DNA from: Micromonospora arborensis
GTDB lineage: Bacteria; Actinomycetota; Actinomycetes; Mycobacteriales; Micromonosporaceae
Length of the DNA stretch: 50,172 nucleotides
Direction: 5' to 3'
Assembly (NCBI RefSeq): GCF_003205615.1
Contig: NZ_PYBV01000008.1
Location: forward strand, 1-50,172
Shown here piece after piece: positions 15,842 to 23,810 of the stretch. The translations under genes were made by a program, and so were the position numbers. The notes under the pieces are model-generated. The model saw nothing but the letters and a program-made list of their open reading frames with translations. It was not told where the DNA came from and searched no databases. How positions within the stretch are numbered: the stretch's first letter is position 1; every line of letters starts with the position of its first letter.

Positions 15842-16220
15842 GAGTCGGTTTGGGCTTTCGACGGGGCGGGCATTTAGCGGTCACGACAGGAAGCACACAG
15901 ATCGTGTGTCCGACATTCTTTTAGGGAGGACGACCGTGGAGCTCACCGTGTGGGGCATTGTCACTGCGATCGTTGTTGGTCTCATCGTCGGCGCGCTCGG
16001 CCGCCTGGTCGTCCCGGGTCGGCAGAACATGCCGATCTGGCTGCACATGCTCATCGGCATCGGTGCGGCTCTGCTGGGCACCGTGTTGGCGCGGGCCATT
16101 GGTATCGCCACCGAGACGAGCGGCGTGGACTGGGGCGAGCTGCTGGTGCAGGTCGTCGTTGCGGCCATCGCGGTCGCGCTGGTGGCTGGCGTGGGTCGCC
16201 GCCGCCACGTCACCCGATAA
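15842..16220 (+). repeat. Duplicated block, copy 1 (promoter region plus GlsB-like gene)
   Basis: 379 bases repeated at 17008-17386, offset 1166 with no insertions or deletions. The coding parts differ at a single silent base and the upstream parts at about six. The upstream part includes CACACAGATCGTGTGT with a dyad ACACA-GATCG-TGTGT at 15895-15909. Confidence 0.95.
15936..16220 (+). CDS. GlsB/YeaQ/YmgE family membrane protein, copy 1
   Basis: 94 aa from a GTG with TAGGGAGGA seven bases upstream. Three hydrophobic segments: about residues 3-20 (WGIVTAIVVGLIVGALGRLV), 30-50 (LHMLIGIGAALLGTVLARAI) and 65-85 (ELLVQVVVAAIAVALVAGV), with the family's GALGRLVVPGRQ turn. These small membrane proteins are linked to general and envelope stress; the molecular role is unknown. 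A strong hairpin follows at 16255. An almost identical gene lies 1166 bases downstream with the same upstream region, so both are probably controlled alike. Confidence 0.85.
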   Translation: MELTVWGIVTAIVVGLIVGALGRLVVPGRQNMPIWLHMLIGIGAALLGTVLARAIGIATETSGVDWGELLVQVVVAAIAVALVAGVGRRRHVTR

Positions 16221-16254
16221 CACCGAGCAATACGAGTACCACCGCAACACCCCG

Positions 16255-16288
16255 GATGGGCGCCCGACCGACAGGTCGGGCGCCCATC
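16255..16288 (+). terminator. Strong hairpin after GlsB copy 1
   Basis: GATGGGCGCCCGACC and GGTCGGGCGCCCATC form a perfect 15-bp stem with loop GACA. There is no T tract, but high-GC actinobacterial terminators often lack one. Confidence 0.75.
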
Positions 16289-16412
16289 GGCGTTCCTCCT
16301 GGCGGTGGCCGGTCACCGTGCCTGTCGGGCGCCTCCGGTACGTCGGATCGCCCGTGCTCGGCTCTGCGCCCCTTCGGCGACGTGAGGGTGTCCTTGTTGT
16401 GCGGCCCTGGCG

Positions 16413-16772
16413 TGATCCACTCCGTTTCGGCGATGTGGGGGTGTCTTCGTGGGTTGATACCGCCACGTCGGCGGTCTGGTGTTGATCTTCTGGTCCGGTG
16501 TCCTGAGGGGGCCGTGTGGCGGGGTGTGGTCGGGTTTTTGTGGTGCGGCCTGGCGTGATCCACTCCGTTTCGGCGATGTGGCGGTGTCTTCGTGGGTTGA
16601 TGCCGCCACGTCGGCGGTCTGGTGTTGATCTTCTGGTCCGGTGTCCTGAGAGGGCCGTGTGGCGAGGCGTGGTCGGGTTTTGTGGTGCGGACCCCGCGTG
16701 ATCCACTCCGTTTCGGCGATGTGGGGGTGTCTTTGCGCGTTGATGCCGCAATATCGGTGACCTGGTGTTGAT
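16413..16772. repeat. Three 143-bp tandem units carrying palindromes B, C and D
   Basis: Units begin at 16413, 16556 and 16699 (TGATCCACTCCGTTTCGGCG in each), exactly 143 bases apart. Within each unit the left arm from TGATCCAC is partly complementary to a right arm ending in TTGATC about 73 bases on (16413-16486, 16556-16629, 16699-16772). The third copy's right arm (CGCAATATCGGTGACC...TTGATCA) closely resembles those of the repeats at 9254 and 49938. The remainder of the unit is a T/G-rich spacer containing GGTCCGGTGTCCTGAG. From 16773 to 17007 the DNA is GC-rich with no gene. Confidence 0.85.
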
Positions 16773-17101
16773 CATGAGGCCTGGAGGCTGGTGGCCGGTG
16801 GCCGGCCGGGTGGGCCGGACAGCCGAGCGGCCTTGGTGGGCCGATGGCCCCGGTGGACCTGGGTCGCTGGCCCATCGCCCCCGCCCCCGTTGCCCCGGTC
16901 GCCCTGGTGGTCCGCCGGCTCGGTCGCACTGGTCGCGTCTGTGGGGCATGCGGGGGCGGGCGGTGGAACGTGTTCCTGTCGGCCAAGTCGTGATCGTTTG
17001 GTGGCTGGAGTCGGTTTGGATTTTCGACGGGCCGGGCATTTAGCGGGCACGACAGGAAGCACACAGATCGTGTGTCCGACATTCTTTGAAGGAGGACGAC
17101 C

Positions 17102-17386
17102 GTGGAGCTCACCGTGTGGGGCATTGTCACTGCGATCGTTGTTGGTCTCATCGTCGGCGCGCTCGGCCGCCTGGTCGTCCCGGGTCGGCAGAACATGCCG
17201 ATCTGGCTGCACATGCTCATCGGCATCGGCGCGGCTCTGCTGGGCACCGTGTTGGCGCGGGCCATTGGTATCGCCACCGAGACGAGCGGCGTGGACTGGG
17301 GCGAGCTGCTGGTGCAGGTCGTCGTTGCGGCCATCGCGGTCGCGCTGGTGGCTGGCGTGGGTCGCCGCCGCCACGTCACCCGATAA
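17102..17386 (+). CDS. GlsB/YeaQ/YmgE family membrane protein, copy 2
   Basis: Protein identical over all 94 residues to the copy at 15936; the gene differs at one synonymous base (GGT against GGC). Ribosome site GAAGGAGG. The near-perfect identity, including about 94 bases upstream, points to a recent duplication or ongoing gene conversion, doubling the dose of a stress-type membrane protein. Downstream sequence differs from copy 1: a 37-bp repeat starts two bases after the stop, followed by a different terminator. Confidence 0.85.
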   Translation: MELTVWGIVTAIVVGLIVGALGRLVVPGRQNMPIWLHMLIGIGAALLGTVLARAIGIATETSGVDWGELLVQVVVAAIAVALVAGVGRRRHVTR

Positions 17387-17387
17387 C

Positions 17388-17498
17388 GACCCGGCATCAC
17401 CTGCGGGACAGCAAAACTGGTAACGACCTGGCATCACCTGCCGGACAGCAGTACTGGTAACGACCTGGCATCACCTGCGGGACGGCAGTACTGGCAAG
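17388..17498 (+). repeat. 37-bp tandem repeat, three copies
   Basis: Units 17388-17424, 17425-17461 and 17462-17498 differ at a few positions each (GACCTGGCATCACCTGCGGG followed by ACAGCAGTACTGGTAAC). Each contains GGCATCACCTGC. They lie between GlsB copy 2 and its terminator, so are probably transcribed in its 3' leader-off. The DNA from 17548 to 17709 has no gene. Confidence 0.9.
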
Positions 17499-17507
17499 AC
17501 GGCGCCA

Positions 17508-17547
17508 CACGAAAGAGCGCCCGGCCGTGGCCGGGCGCTCTTTCGTG
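17508..17547 (+). terminator. Perfect terminator hairpin
   Basis: CACGAAAGAGCGCCCGGCC pairs with GGCCGGGCGCTCTTTCGTG, a perfect 19-bp stem with a two-base loop and TTTCGTG in the 3' arm. It ends the GlsB copy 2 transcript and is symmetric enough to work on both strands. Confidence 0.9.
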
Positions 17548-17709
17548 CGAAGTGCCCACGTTCGGCCCGATGCCAGGGCGCCGCTCGTCGGGCCTCTGCG
17601 GTACGGTCGCCACGATTTCGGGCCGCCCCGCCCACTGTCGTAAAGGAATTCTTCGTACTAAGGTGCGGCGGAGAAGGTTAGTTCCAGGCGGCGCGAGGGG
17701 AGAACTGGC

Positions 17710-18996
17710 GTGAACAGGTGGAAGCGGCTGGCCCCGGTCACCGCCATGGTGGCCTCGGCCGCGATGGTGCTGACCGGTTGCGGGGGCTCCGGTGAGGACG
17801 CGGCCGACGACAGCAAGCTCACGGTCTGGATGATGGGCGAGGGCGGCGAGGCGCAGAACACCTTCCTCGACGGGGTCGAGGCCGAGTTCCGCCAGAAGCA
17901 CCCCGACACGGACGTGGTGGTGCAGTACATTCCCTGGCTCGAGGCGCCCAAGAAGTTCCAGGCCGCGCTCGCCGGGGGCGAGGGGCCGGACGTCACCGAG
18001 TTGGGCAACACCGAGACTCAGGGCTGGGCTGCCCAGGAGGCGCTCGCCGACGTGAGCGGGCGGATGGGCGGCTGGGCCGACGGCAAGGACCTGCTGCCTG
18101 ACCTGGTGCGCAACGCGCAGCTCGACGGCAAGCAGTACGGCGTGCCGTGGTACGCGGGCGTCCGGGCGATCTACTACCGCACGGACTGGTTCGCCGAGGC
18201 GGGCGTTCAGCCGCCGAAGACCTGGGACGACCTGGTCACGGTGGCCAAGGCTGTGCAGGCGAAGAAGAAGGGCACCTACGGCATCGCCCTGCCGGGCAAC
18301 TCCGAGCTGCCCTTCTACTCCTTCCTCTGGGGTGCCGGCGGCGAGATCGCCAGCAACCAGGGCGGTGCCTGGAAGTCCGGTTACACCACGCCCGAGGCGC
18401 AGCGGGCCGTCAAGTTCTGGACCGACCTGGTGACCGTCCACAAGGTCGCCCCGCCGGCGGCGGCGGGCTGGAACGAGATCGACGCGCGCACCCAGTTCGC
18501 CACCGGCAAGGCGGCGATGGCGTTCGCCGGTAGTTGGCAGCAGGCCGCCATCAAGAAGGACAACCCCGAGATCGAGAAGGTCTGGGGTACGTTCCCGATC
18601 CCCGGCCCGGACGGCAAGGCGGCGCCCGGTTTCGCGGGCGGCTCGGACGTGGCGATCTGGAAGGACAGCGAGCGGCAGGACCTGGCCTGGGATTACCTGA
18701 CCGTGCTGCTGAACAAGAAGAACGCGCAGAGCTTCGCGAGCAGCCTCGGCTTCTTCCCGGTCTACCAGGATCTGGTCGCTGGTGACACGTACGCCAATGA
18801 CAAGGTGATGGCGGCGTTCGCCACCACCATGCAGAACACCAAGCTCACGCCGCTCACCCCGAAGTGGGTGGAGGTCAGCCGGACCAAGACGGTGACCCAG
18901 GCGATGAACAGCTCGGTCATGAAGGGTCAGAAGACGGTCGAGAAGGCTACCGCCGATGCGGCCGGTGAGATGGAAAGCATCCTCAACGCCAAGTGA
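17710..18996 (+). CDS. Sugar ABC transporter substrate-binding lipoprotein
   Basis: 428 aa from a GTG. Signal peptide with basic start (MNRWKRLAP), hydrophobic core and lipobox LTGC (Cys at about residue 21), so it is a lipoprotein on the outer face of the membrane. Family 1 solute-binding features: KLTVWMMGEGGEAQ, GGEGPDVTELGNTET and YGVPWYAGVRAIYYRTDWF. The ELGNTET pattern is like that of DasA-type binders of chitobiose and related oligosaccharides in Streptomyces; the sugar is not proven. It overlaps the first permease gene by four bases (GTGA). No ATPase gene is present; such systems usually borrow a shared MsiK-type ATPase. Confidence 0.85.
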   Translation: MNRWKRLAPVTAMVASAAMVLTGCGGSGEDAADDSKLTVWMMGEGGEAQNTFLDGVEAEFRQKHPDTDVVVQYIPWLEAPKKFQAALAGGEGPDVTELGNTETQGWAAQEALADVSGRMGGWADGKDLLPDLVRNAQLDGKQYGVPWYAGVRAIYYRTDWFAEAGVQPPKTWDDLVTVAKAVQAKKKGTYGIALPGNSELPFYSFLWGAGGEIASNQGGAWKSGYTTPEAQRAVKFWTDLVTVHKVAPPAAAGWNEIDARTQFATGKAAMAFAGSWQQAAIKKDNPEIEKVWGTFPIPGPDGKAAPGFAGGSDVAIWKDSERQDLAWDYLTVLLNKKNAQSFASSLGFFPVYQDLVAGDTYANDKVMAAFATTMQNTKLTPLTPKWVEVSRTKTVTQAMNSSVMKGQKTVEKATADAAGEMESILNAK

Positions 18997-19979
18997 CCAC
19001 GCTGACCGAGGTGCCGGAGACGGCCGCCGCGCGGGAGACCCCCGCGCGGCGGCGTCGCCGGGTGGACCGCCTGCCCTACCTGCTGCTCCTGCCCGCACTG
19101 GTGATCATCGGGGTGTTGCTGCTCTGGCCGCTCGGCCAGGTGGTGGCGATGTCCTTCTATCGGCTGAACAGCGTCCGGCAACTGCGCGGGGACCGAGAGT
19201 GGCCGTGGGTGGGGCTCGGCAACTACGCCGACATCCTCTCCGATCCGTTCTTCCTGACCGTGCTGCGCAACACGGTGTTGTTCGCCGCGGCCAACGTGCT
19301 GCTCACGATGATCCTCGGCACGCTGGTGGGGCTGCTGCTCAACCGGCTCGGCCGCAAGATGGCGACCTTTGTGGCCAGTTGCGTGATGCTCGCCTGGGCC
19401 ACACCGGCGCTGACCGGCACCATCGTCTGGAAGTGGATCTTCGACGACACGAGTGGCCTGGTCACCTGGCTGTTCAACGCGCTGCCGGACGGGCTCTCCA
19501 GCAGCCTGTTCGGTCGTAGCGACTGGACCGGGTACGGCTGGTTCAACTCGCCACTGCTCTTCTTCGCCATCCTCACCCTGGTGGTGGTCTGGCACTCGTT
19601 CCCGTTCATCGCGGTGAGCGTTCTCGCTGGTCTCAAGAGCGTTCCGAGTGAGTTGCACGAGGCGGCCCGGGTGGACGGCGCCAGCCCGTGGCGGGTCTTC
19701 TGGAAGATCACTTTCCCGCTGTTGCGCCCGGTCTTCGGGATCCTGATCGTGCTCTCCACGATCTGGGACTTCAAGGTCTTCACCCAGCAGTTCGTGCTGG
19801 CCGGCGGCACCCAGGACCGGCCGACGTTCATGCTCGCCATCTACTCGTACGCCGAAGCTTTCTCCCCGCCGCCGAAGTACGGACTCGGCGCGGCCATCGC
19901 GGTGATCCTCACGCTGATCCTGCTGGTGGTCACCGGGTTCTACGTACGGATGGTGCTCAGGCAGGAGGACGAGTCGTGA
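18993..19979 (+). CDS. Sugar ABC transporter permease (MalF-like)
   Basis: 328 aa with six hydrophobic segments, the first at about residues 30-50 after an Arg-rich start (ARRRRRVDRLPYLLLLPALV). The ATPase-contact EAA loop is ELHEAARVDGASPWRVFWKI at about 216-235. It forms the membrane channel with the next gene product. Overlaps both the binding-protein gene and the second permease by four bases, so the three are one operon. A PAQ- or PLA-type insert of large MalF proteins is absent, as usual for oligosaccharide systems in actinomycetes. Confidence 0.88.
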   Translation: MTTLTEVPETAAARETPARRRRRVDRLPYLLLLPALVIIGVLLLWPLGQVVAMSFYRLNSVRQLRGDREWPWVGLGNYADILSDPFFLTVLRNTVLFAAANVLLTMILGTLVGLLLNRLGRKMATFVASCVMLAWATPALTGTIVWKWIFDDTSGLVTWLFNALPDGLSSSLFGRSDWTGYGWFNSPLLFFAILTLVVVWHSFPFIAVSVLAGLKSVPSELHEAARVDGASPWRVFWKITFPLLRPVFGILIVLSTIWDFKVFTQQFVLAGGTQDRPTFMLAIYSYAEAFSPPPKYGLGAAIAVILTLILLVVTGFYVRMVLRQEDES

Positions 19980-20806
19980 AGAAGGTCGCCCTCAACGCCG
20001 CCGGGCTGCTGGTCGCGCTTTTCGCGGCGTTCCCGGTCTATTGGATGATCTCGACTTCGCTGAAGCCGAGCGACGAGATCTTCTCGGCCACTCCGCAGCC
20101 GGTGCCGACCCACCCGACGCTGGCGCACTATCGGGAGATCCTGACCGGCAACCTGATCCCCGGCGTCAGCTTCTTCGACTTCTTCCTCAACAGCGCGTTG
20201 GTCGCGGTCTCCACTGTGGTGCTCAGCGGACTGGTCGCGTTGCTCGCCGCGACCGCGGTGGCCCGGTTCCGCTTCCGGCTGCGGACCAGCTTCCTGATCA
20301 TGCTGCTGGTGGTGCAGATGATCCCGCTGGAGGCGTTGGTCATCCCGCTCTTCCTGATGATCCAGCGGCTGGGGCTCTACAACACGCTGCCCAGCCTGAT
20401 CCTCACGTACCTTGGTTTCTCGCTGCCGTTCGCGGTCTGGATGCTGCGCGGCTTCGTCGCCGCGGTGCCCAAGGAGTTGGAGGAGGCCGCGGCCATCGAC
20501 GGCGCGAGCCGGGCCCAGACCTTCCGTCGGATCCTCTTTCCGCTGGTCGCGCCCGGCCTGGTGGCCACCAGCATCTTCTCCTTCATCACGGCGTGGAACG
20601 AGCTCATCTTCGCGTTGACGTTCATCAACGACCAGGGGAGCTACACACTGCCGGTCGCGATGACCTTCTTTTTCGGCCGGGACGACACCAACTGGGGGCC
20701 GGTGATGGCCGCGTCCACCCTGTTCACCCTGCCGGTCATCATCTTCTTCCTGCTGGTGCAGCGCCGGATGGTCTCCGGCCTGGTGGCCGGTGCCGTCAAG
20801 GGCTGA
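19976..20806 (+). CDS. Sugar ABC transporter permease (MalG-like)
   Basis: 276 aa from a GTG with CAGGAGGAC upstream. Begins with the membrane helix LNAAGLLVALFAAFPVYWMI and the MalG-type motif STSLKPSDEIFS, and carries the EAA loop ELEEAAAIDGASRAQTFRRI at about residues 165-184. Six predicted helices; C-terminus QRRMVSGLVAGAVKG is characteristic of the family. It is the last gene of the transporter operon; the adjacent minus-strand regulator gene ends 35 bases away. No glycosidase gene is linked, so the sugar must be processed by enzymes encoded elsewhere. Confidence 0.9.
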   Translation: MKKVALNAAGLLVALFAAFPVYWMISTSLKPSDEIFSATPQPVPTHPTLAHYREILTGNLIPGVSFFDFFLNSALVAVSTVVLSGLVALLAATAVARFRFRLRTSFLIMLLVVQMIPLEALVIPLFLMIQRLGLYNTLPSLILTYLGFSLPFAVWMLRGFVAAVPKELEEAAAIDGASRAQTFRRILFPLVAPGLVATSIFSFITAWNELIFALTFINDQGSYTLPVAMTFFFGRDDTNWGPVMAASTLFTLPVIIFFLLVQRRMVSGLVAGAVKG

Positions 20807-20840
20807 CCCGCTGGCCGCGGACGACCGCAGGGGCCGGTGG

Positions 20841-21155
20841 TCAGCCGCCGGGCAGGACGGTGAGCCCCGACCGGGCGACGATTTCCTGTAACGCCGCCAC
20901 GTGCCCGTCGAACGCCGCCCGACCGGCCCTGCTCAGGGTCACCGAGGTACGCGGGCGCTTGCCCACGAAGCTCTTGCGGATCTCCACGTATCCGACCTGC
21001 TCCAGCGTGGTGAGCTGCTTGGACAGCGCCGAGTCGGAGAGCCCGAGCTGCTCGCGCAGGTAGCGGAACTCCGCCCACTCGGTGGCCGCGAGCAGGCTCA
21101 CCAGGGACAGCCGGGTCGGCGCGTGGATCAGCTCGTCGAACCGGGGAGTGCTCAC
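20841..21155 (-). CDS. Winged-helix transcriptional regulator (104 aa)
   Basis: Compact wHTH of the MarR/ArsR-like type: RFDELIHAPTRLSLVSLLAA, then a recognition region LREQLGLSDSALSKQLTTLEQVGY (about 32-56), then the wing VEIRKSFVGKRPRTSVTLS. This arrangement is usual for one-domain regulators that act as repressors of an upstream partner gene. The start is a GTG overlapping the stop of the membrane protein gene at 21152 (GTGA), so they form an operon, and the palindromes at 21653-21711 upstream may be its operators (autoregulation is inferred). Confidence 0.8.
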   Translation of the reverse strand: MSTPRFDELIHAPTRLSLVSLLAATEWAEFRYLREQLGLSDSALSKQLTTLEQVGYVEIRKSFVGKRPRTSVTLSRAGRAAFDGHVAALQEIVARSGLTVLPGG

Positions 21156-21631
21156 CGGCCGCCGCCAAGCGGTCGGGTGGTCATCACCCGGCGAAGGTAG
21201 CGCATCAGCGGCAGCCCGGTGGCGGTCATCGCGCCGCCGGTGGTGGCCGCGCCGATCGTCGCGGGCCAGGCCAGGCCGGCCGCCTCGGCGGCGAACCCGG
21301 TGCCGAGGCTGAGCGCGACCAGGACGAGCACGTAAACGGCGATGGTGATCGCGCCGTGTACACCGATGAGGCTGGTGTGGACCTGGGCACGGTGCCGCAC
21401 CACGACTCGGCCCACGACGGCGGCCAGGCCGATCGCGTACGCCACCGACCCGACCGCGAGCACCCACGGCCGGCGGGTCTCCACGGCGGCGGTGAAGGCG
21501 ACGATGAGCCCGCCCAACGCCGGCCAGTACCAGTGCGGGACGAGGGTGGCGGTGACTACCTGGTCGCGGCGGGCGTGGATCTCGGCGAGTGCGTCGGCGG
21601 CCGACGCGGGAGTGATGCCAGGCTCGGTCAT
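21152..21631 (-). CDS. Hypothetical membrane protein linked to a wHTH regulator (159 aa)
   Basis: Start at the ATG 21631, with AAGGAG nine bases upstream; the open frame extends upstream but lacks a site and crosses the operator candidates. Four hydrophobic segments at about residues 30-50, 55-75, 88-110 and 112-135 (HWYWPALGGLIVAFTAAV, VLAVGSVAYAIGLAAVV, GVHGAITIAVYVLVLVALSL, and AWPATIGAATTGGAMTATGL). Cytoplasmic N-terminus with DALAEIHARRDQV. Membrane protein and small wHTH pairs of this kind are common in actinobacteria; the ligand or process is unknown. Confidence 0.7.
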   Translation of the reverse strand: MTEPGITPASAADALAEIHARRDQVVTATLVPHWYWPALGGLIVAFTAAVETRRPWVLAVGSVAYAIGLAAVVGRVVVRHRAQVHTSLIGVHGAITIAVYVLVLVALSLGTGFAAEAAGLAWPATIGAATTGGAMTATGLPLMRYLRRVMTTRPLGGGR

Positions 21632-21652
21632 GACTGCTCCTTGAGGAGAAGG

Positions 21653-21711
21653 CAAGAACTTTCTTGTCAAGCAAGTAGAGCATCTCCTTGCCCAATAGGA
21701 AAGTACTTTCC
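21653..21711 (-). promoter_or_regulatory. Two palindromic operator candidates
   Basis: CAAGAA-CT-TTCTTG (21653-21666) and the perfect 14-bp palindrome GGAAAGTACTTTCC (21698-21711) share AA-rich/TT-rich half sites (GAAAG, AAGAA). They are 45 bases apart, within 80 bases upstream of the membrane protein start, at the A/T-richest point of the neighbourhood. Likely binding sites for the wHTH regulator encoded downstream. Confidence 0.6.
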
Positions 21712-21765
21712 GCATCGAGCACAATATGGCTACTCCTGGCCTCGACGTGCCGTTAGGCTGGCGCC

Positions 21766-22407
21766 ATGACGGGCAGGGTGGCAGCGGTGAACCTCGGCGT
21801 CGTGACCGAGGCGGAGTGGGCTGGCGACGCGAGCGGACGCAGCGGCATCGACAAGCGACCGGTGGACGGGCCGGTGCTGATCCGCTTCGACGGGGTGGTT
21901 GGTGACTTCATCGGCGAGCGGGCCCATCACGGCAGCCCCGACCAGGCGGTCTACGCCTACGCGGAGGAGGACGCCGGTTGGTGGACGACCGAACTGGGGC
22001 GGGACATCAGGCCCGGTGGCTTCGGCGAGAACCTCACCACGTACGCGGTCGACGTCACCGGCGCGGTGATCGGTGAGCAGTGGCAGGTCGGTGCCGCCCT
22101 GCTCCAGGTGACCAAGCCCCGAACGCCGTGCACGACCTTCGCCGGCTACTGGGGCGTACCGGATCTGATCAAGCGGTTCACCGCCCGGGCACTGCCCGGC
22201 GCCTACCTGCGGGTGTTGCGGGAGGGGGAGGTGGGCCCGGGCGACCCGGTCGAGGTGGTGGAGCGGCCCGCGCACGGTGTGACCATCGGCGAGGTGTTCC
22301 GGGCGACCAGCCTGGAGCCGGAGTTGTTGCCCCGGCTGCTCGACGCGCAGGACCTGCCGGAGAAGATCCGCGAGAAGGCCCGCCGTCGCCTCGCCGCCCT
22401 GGGCTGA
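21766..22407 (+). CDS. MOSC domain protein
   Basis: 213 aa with the MOSC-fold pattern of YiiM-type proteins: SGIDKRPVDGPVLIRFDGVVGD, ERAHHGSPDQAVYAYAEEDAGWW and RPGGFGENLTTYAVDV, then the cysteine in TKPRTPCTTFAGYWG (about residues 118-132), the candidate molybdenum-cofactor ligand. The C-terminal ~45 residues add the YiiM-specific helical extension. Known relatives handle molybdenum cofactor sulfur transfer or reductive detoxification of N-hydroxylated compounds; substrate unknown here. The start ATG has no clear ribosome site, and TATGGCTACTCC about 40 bases before may hold a -10 element, so the mRNA leader is short. Confidence 0.85.
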   Translation: MTGRVAAVNLGVVTEAEWAGDASGRSGIDKRPVDGPVLIRFDGVVGDFIGERAHHGSPDQAVYAYAEEDAGWWTTELGRDIRPGGFGENLTTYAVDVTGAVIGEQWQVGAALLQVTKPRTPCTTFAGYWGVPDLIKRFTARALPGAYLRVLREGEVGPGDPVEVVERPAHGVTIGEVFRATSLEPELLPRLLDAQDLPEKIREKARRRLAALG

Positions 22408-22418
22408 CCGCGGTCCGC

Positions 22419-22462
22419 GACGACACCCGGCCGTCGGGTCGACGACACCCGGCCGTCGGGTC
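22419..22462. repeat. 22-bp direct repeat, two copies
   Basis: GACGACACCCGGCCGTCGGG followed by TC occurs twice in direct succession. Each unit includes the self-complementary ACCC-GGCCGTC-GGGT. It lies just after the MOSC gene stop and may act as its terminator. Confidence 0.7.
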
Positions 22463-22589
22463 CGGGTCGGGACAGCCGGCGAGCAAGTGGGTGGATCGGC
22501 CCGTAAGAACCGGATGACGGGGCCGGCGGAGGATCCTTGCCCGTATTGTCCCCACCGAGGGCCTGCGGCGGGGGACCGGGTGAAGCGCG

Positions 22590-23783
22590 ATGTCGATGGC
22601 GACGGATGGTGGTGCGGCGGCGGCGTCGGCAGCCGACCCGGACCTGGAGCGTCCGGCGTTCCTGGAGCTCTTCTTCGATCTCGTCTACGTCTTCGCGCTT
22701 GTCGCCTTGGCGACCATGCTGGCCAACAAGCTGACCTGGACCGGCTTCGCCGAGACGCTGGTGCTGCTGCTCGCGTTCACGATGATCTGGGCGCTGACCG
22801 TGTGGGGGGCGGACACCATCGACCTGGCCCGCCCGTCCGGGCAGGGACAGTTCATCTGGGTGGCGGCGGCCAGCCTGCTGTTGGCCGCGGTCGCGCCCGA
22901 AGCGTACGACGATCGCGGGCTGCTCTTCGCGATCACGTACGTGTTCATCCACTTCAGCACCTCCGCCTACTACGTTCTTCTCACTCCGACCAAGACCCTG
23001 CTCCCCAACAGCATCCGGATCCAGGTCTGGGAGTCCGTCGCCGGCATCGGCTGGATCGGTGGGGCGCTCGTCGGCGGTTCGGGCCAGTTGCCGATCTGGG
23101 TGCTCGCGGTCGTCGTCGAGTACTCCGCAGCCGCGTTCGGCTGGCCGGTGCCCGGGATCGGCCGCTCCCGAGCGCGCGACTGGCGGCTGGTCGGCGGGCG
23201 GGTGGCCGAGCGTTACCGGCAGTTCGTCATCGTCGCGCTCGGTGTCTCACTGTTCGTGACCGGAACGACCTTCAGCACGAACGATTTCACGATGGACCGA
23301 GCCTGGGCGCTGGTGGTGGTGTTCAGCACCGTGGTGCTGATGTGGCGGATCTACATCTACCGCGCTGGTGAGCTGCTGACCGATGCCATCGCCCGGTCGA
23401 CAAACCCGGCGCTGCTCACCCAGTCCGCCGCGGTCACCCATCTGATCATGGTGGCCGGAATCGTCGGCGCGGCGGTCACCAGTCGCCTGGTGGTGGGCCG
23501 CCCGTGGGGCGAGACCCCGCCGTCGTGGGCTGTGGTCATCCTCGGTGGCCCCGCGTTGTACCTGGTCGGGCGGGGCGTACTCGACTTCACCGTGTTCGGG
23601 CGGATCTCGCGGTCCCGGCTGGCCGGGCTGGTGCTGCTGGCGTGCGTGGCGCCGGCGGCGCCCCGGCTGCCGCCGGTCATGGTCGCGCTGCTCGCCATGA
23701 CCGTGTTGGCCCTGATCGCCGTGGCGAACCTGGTGAGCACCCGCCGACACACGCGCACGCCGGCACCGCCGATGCGGCGGTGA
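22590..23783 (+). CDS. LtrA-type (low temperature requirement A) membrane protein, plus strand
   Basis: 397 aa integral membrane protein with about ten hydrophobic segments. The family signature is at the N-terminus: PAFLELFFDLVYVFALVALA (about 20-40), the LtrA motif FxELFFDLVF. Later segments include WALTVWGADTIDL (about 63-78) and ITYVFIHFST. In Listeria LtrA is needed for growth at low temperature; in actinomycetes many paralogues exist with no tested role. It is convergent with a second LtrA paralogue, the stops 27 bases apart. The ATG is preceded by GTGAAGCGCG, a weak ribosome site; a second ATG is six bases on. Confidence 0.85.
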   Translation: MSMATDGGAAAASAADPDLERPAFLELFFDLVYVFALVALATMLANKLTWTGFAETLVLLLAFTMIWALTVWGADTIDLARPSGQGQFIWVAAASLLLAAVAPEAYDDRGLLFAITYVFIHFSTSAYYVLLTPTKTLLPNSIRIQVWESVAGIGWIGGALVGGSGQLPIWVLAVVVEYSAAAFGWPVPGIGRSRARDWRLVGGRVAERYRQFVIVALGVSLFVTGTTFSTNDFTMDRAWALVVVFSTVVLMWRIYIYRAGELLTDAIARSTNPALLTQSAAVTHLIMVAGIVGAAVTSRLVVGRPWGETPPSWAVVILGGPALYLVGRGVLDFTVFGRISRSRLAGLVLLACVAPAAPRLPPVMVALLAMTVLALIAVANLVSTRRHTRTPAPPMRR

Positions 23784-23810
23784 CTCATCGCGGCGACGGC
23801 GAGGCGGCCC

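Noticed and set aside
16210..17400. Minus-strand frame across the GlsB pair
   Set aside because: It includes the antisense of GlsB copy 2 and the 143-bp repeats, gives repeated His/Arg/Thr text, and has no supported start.
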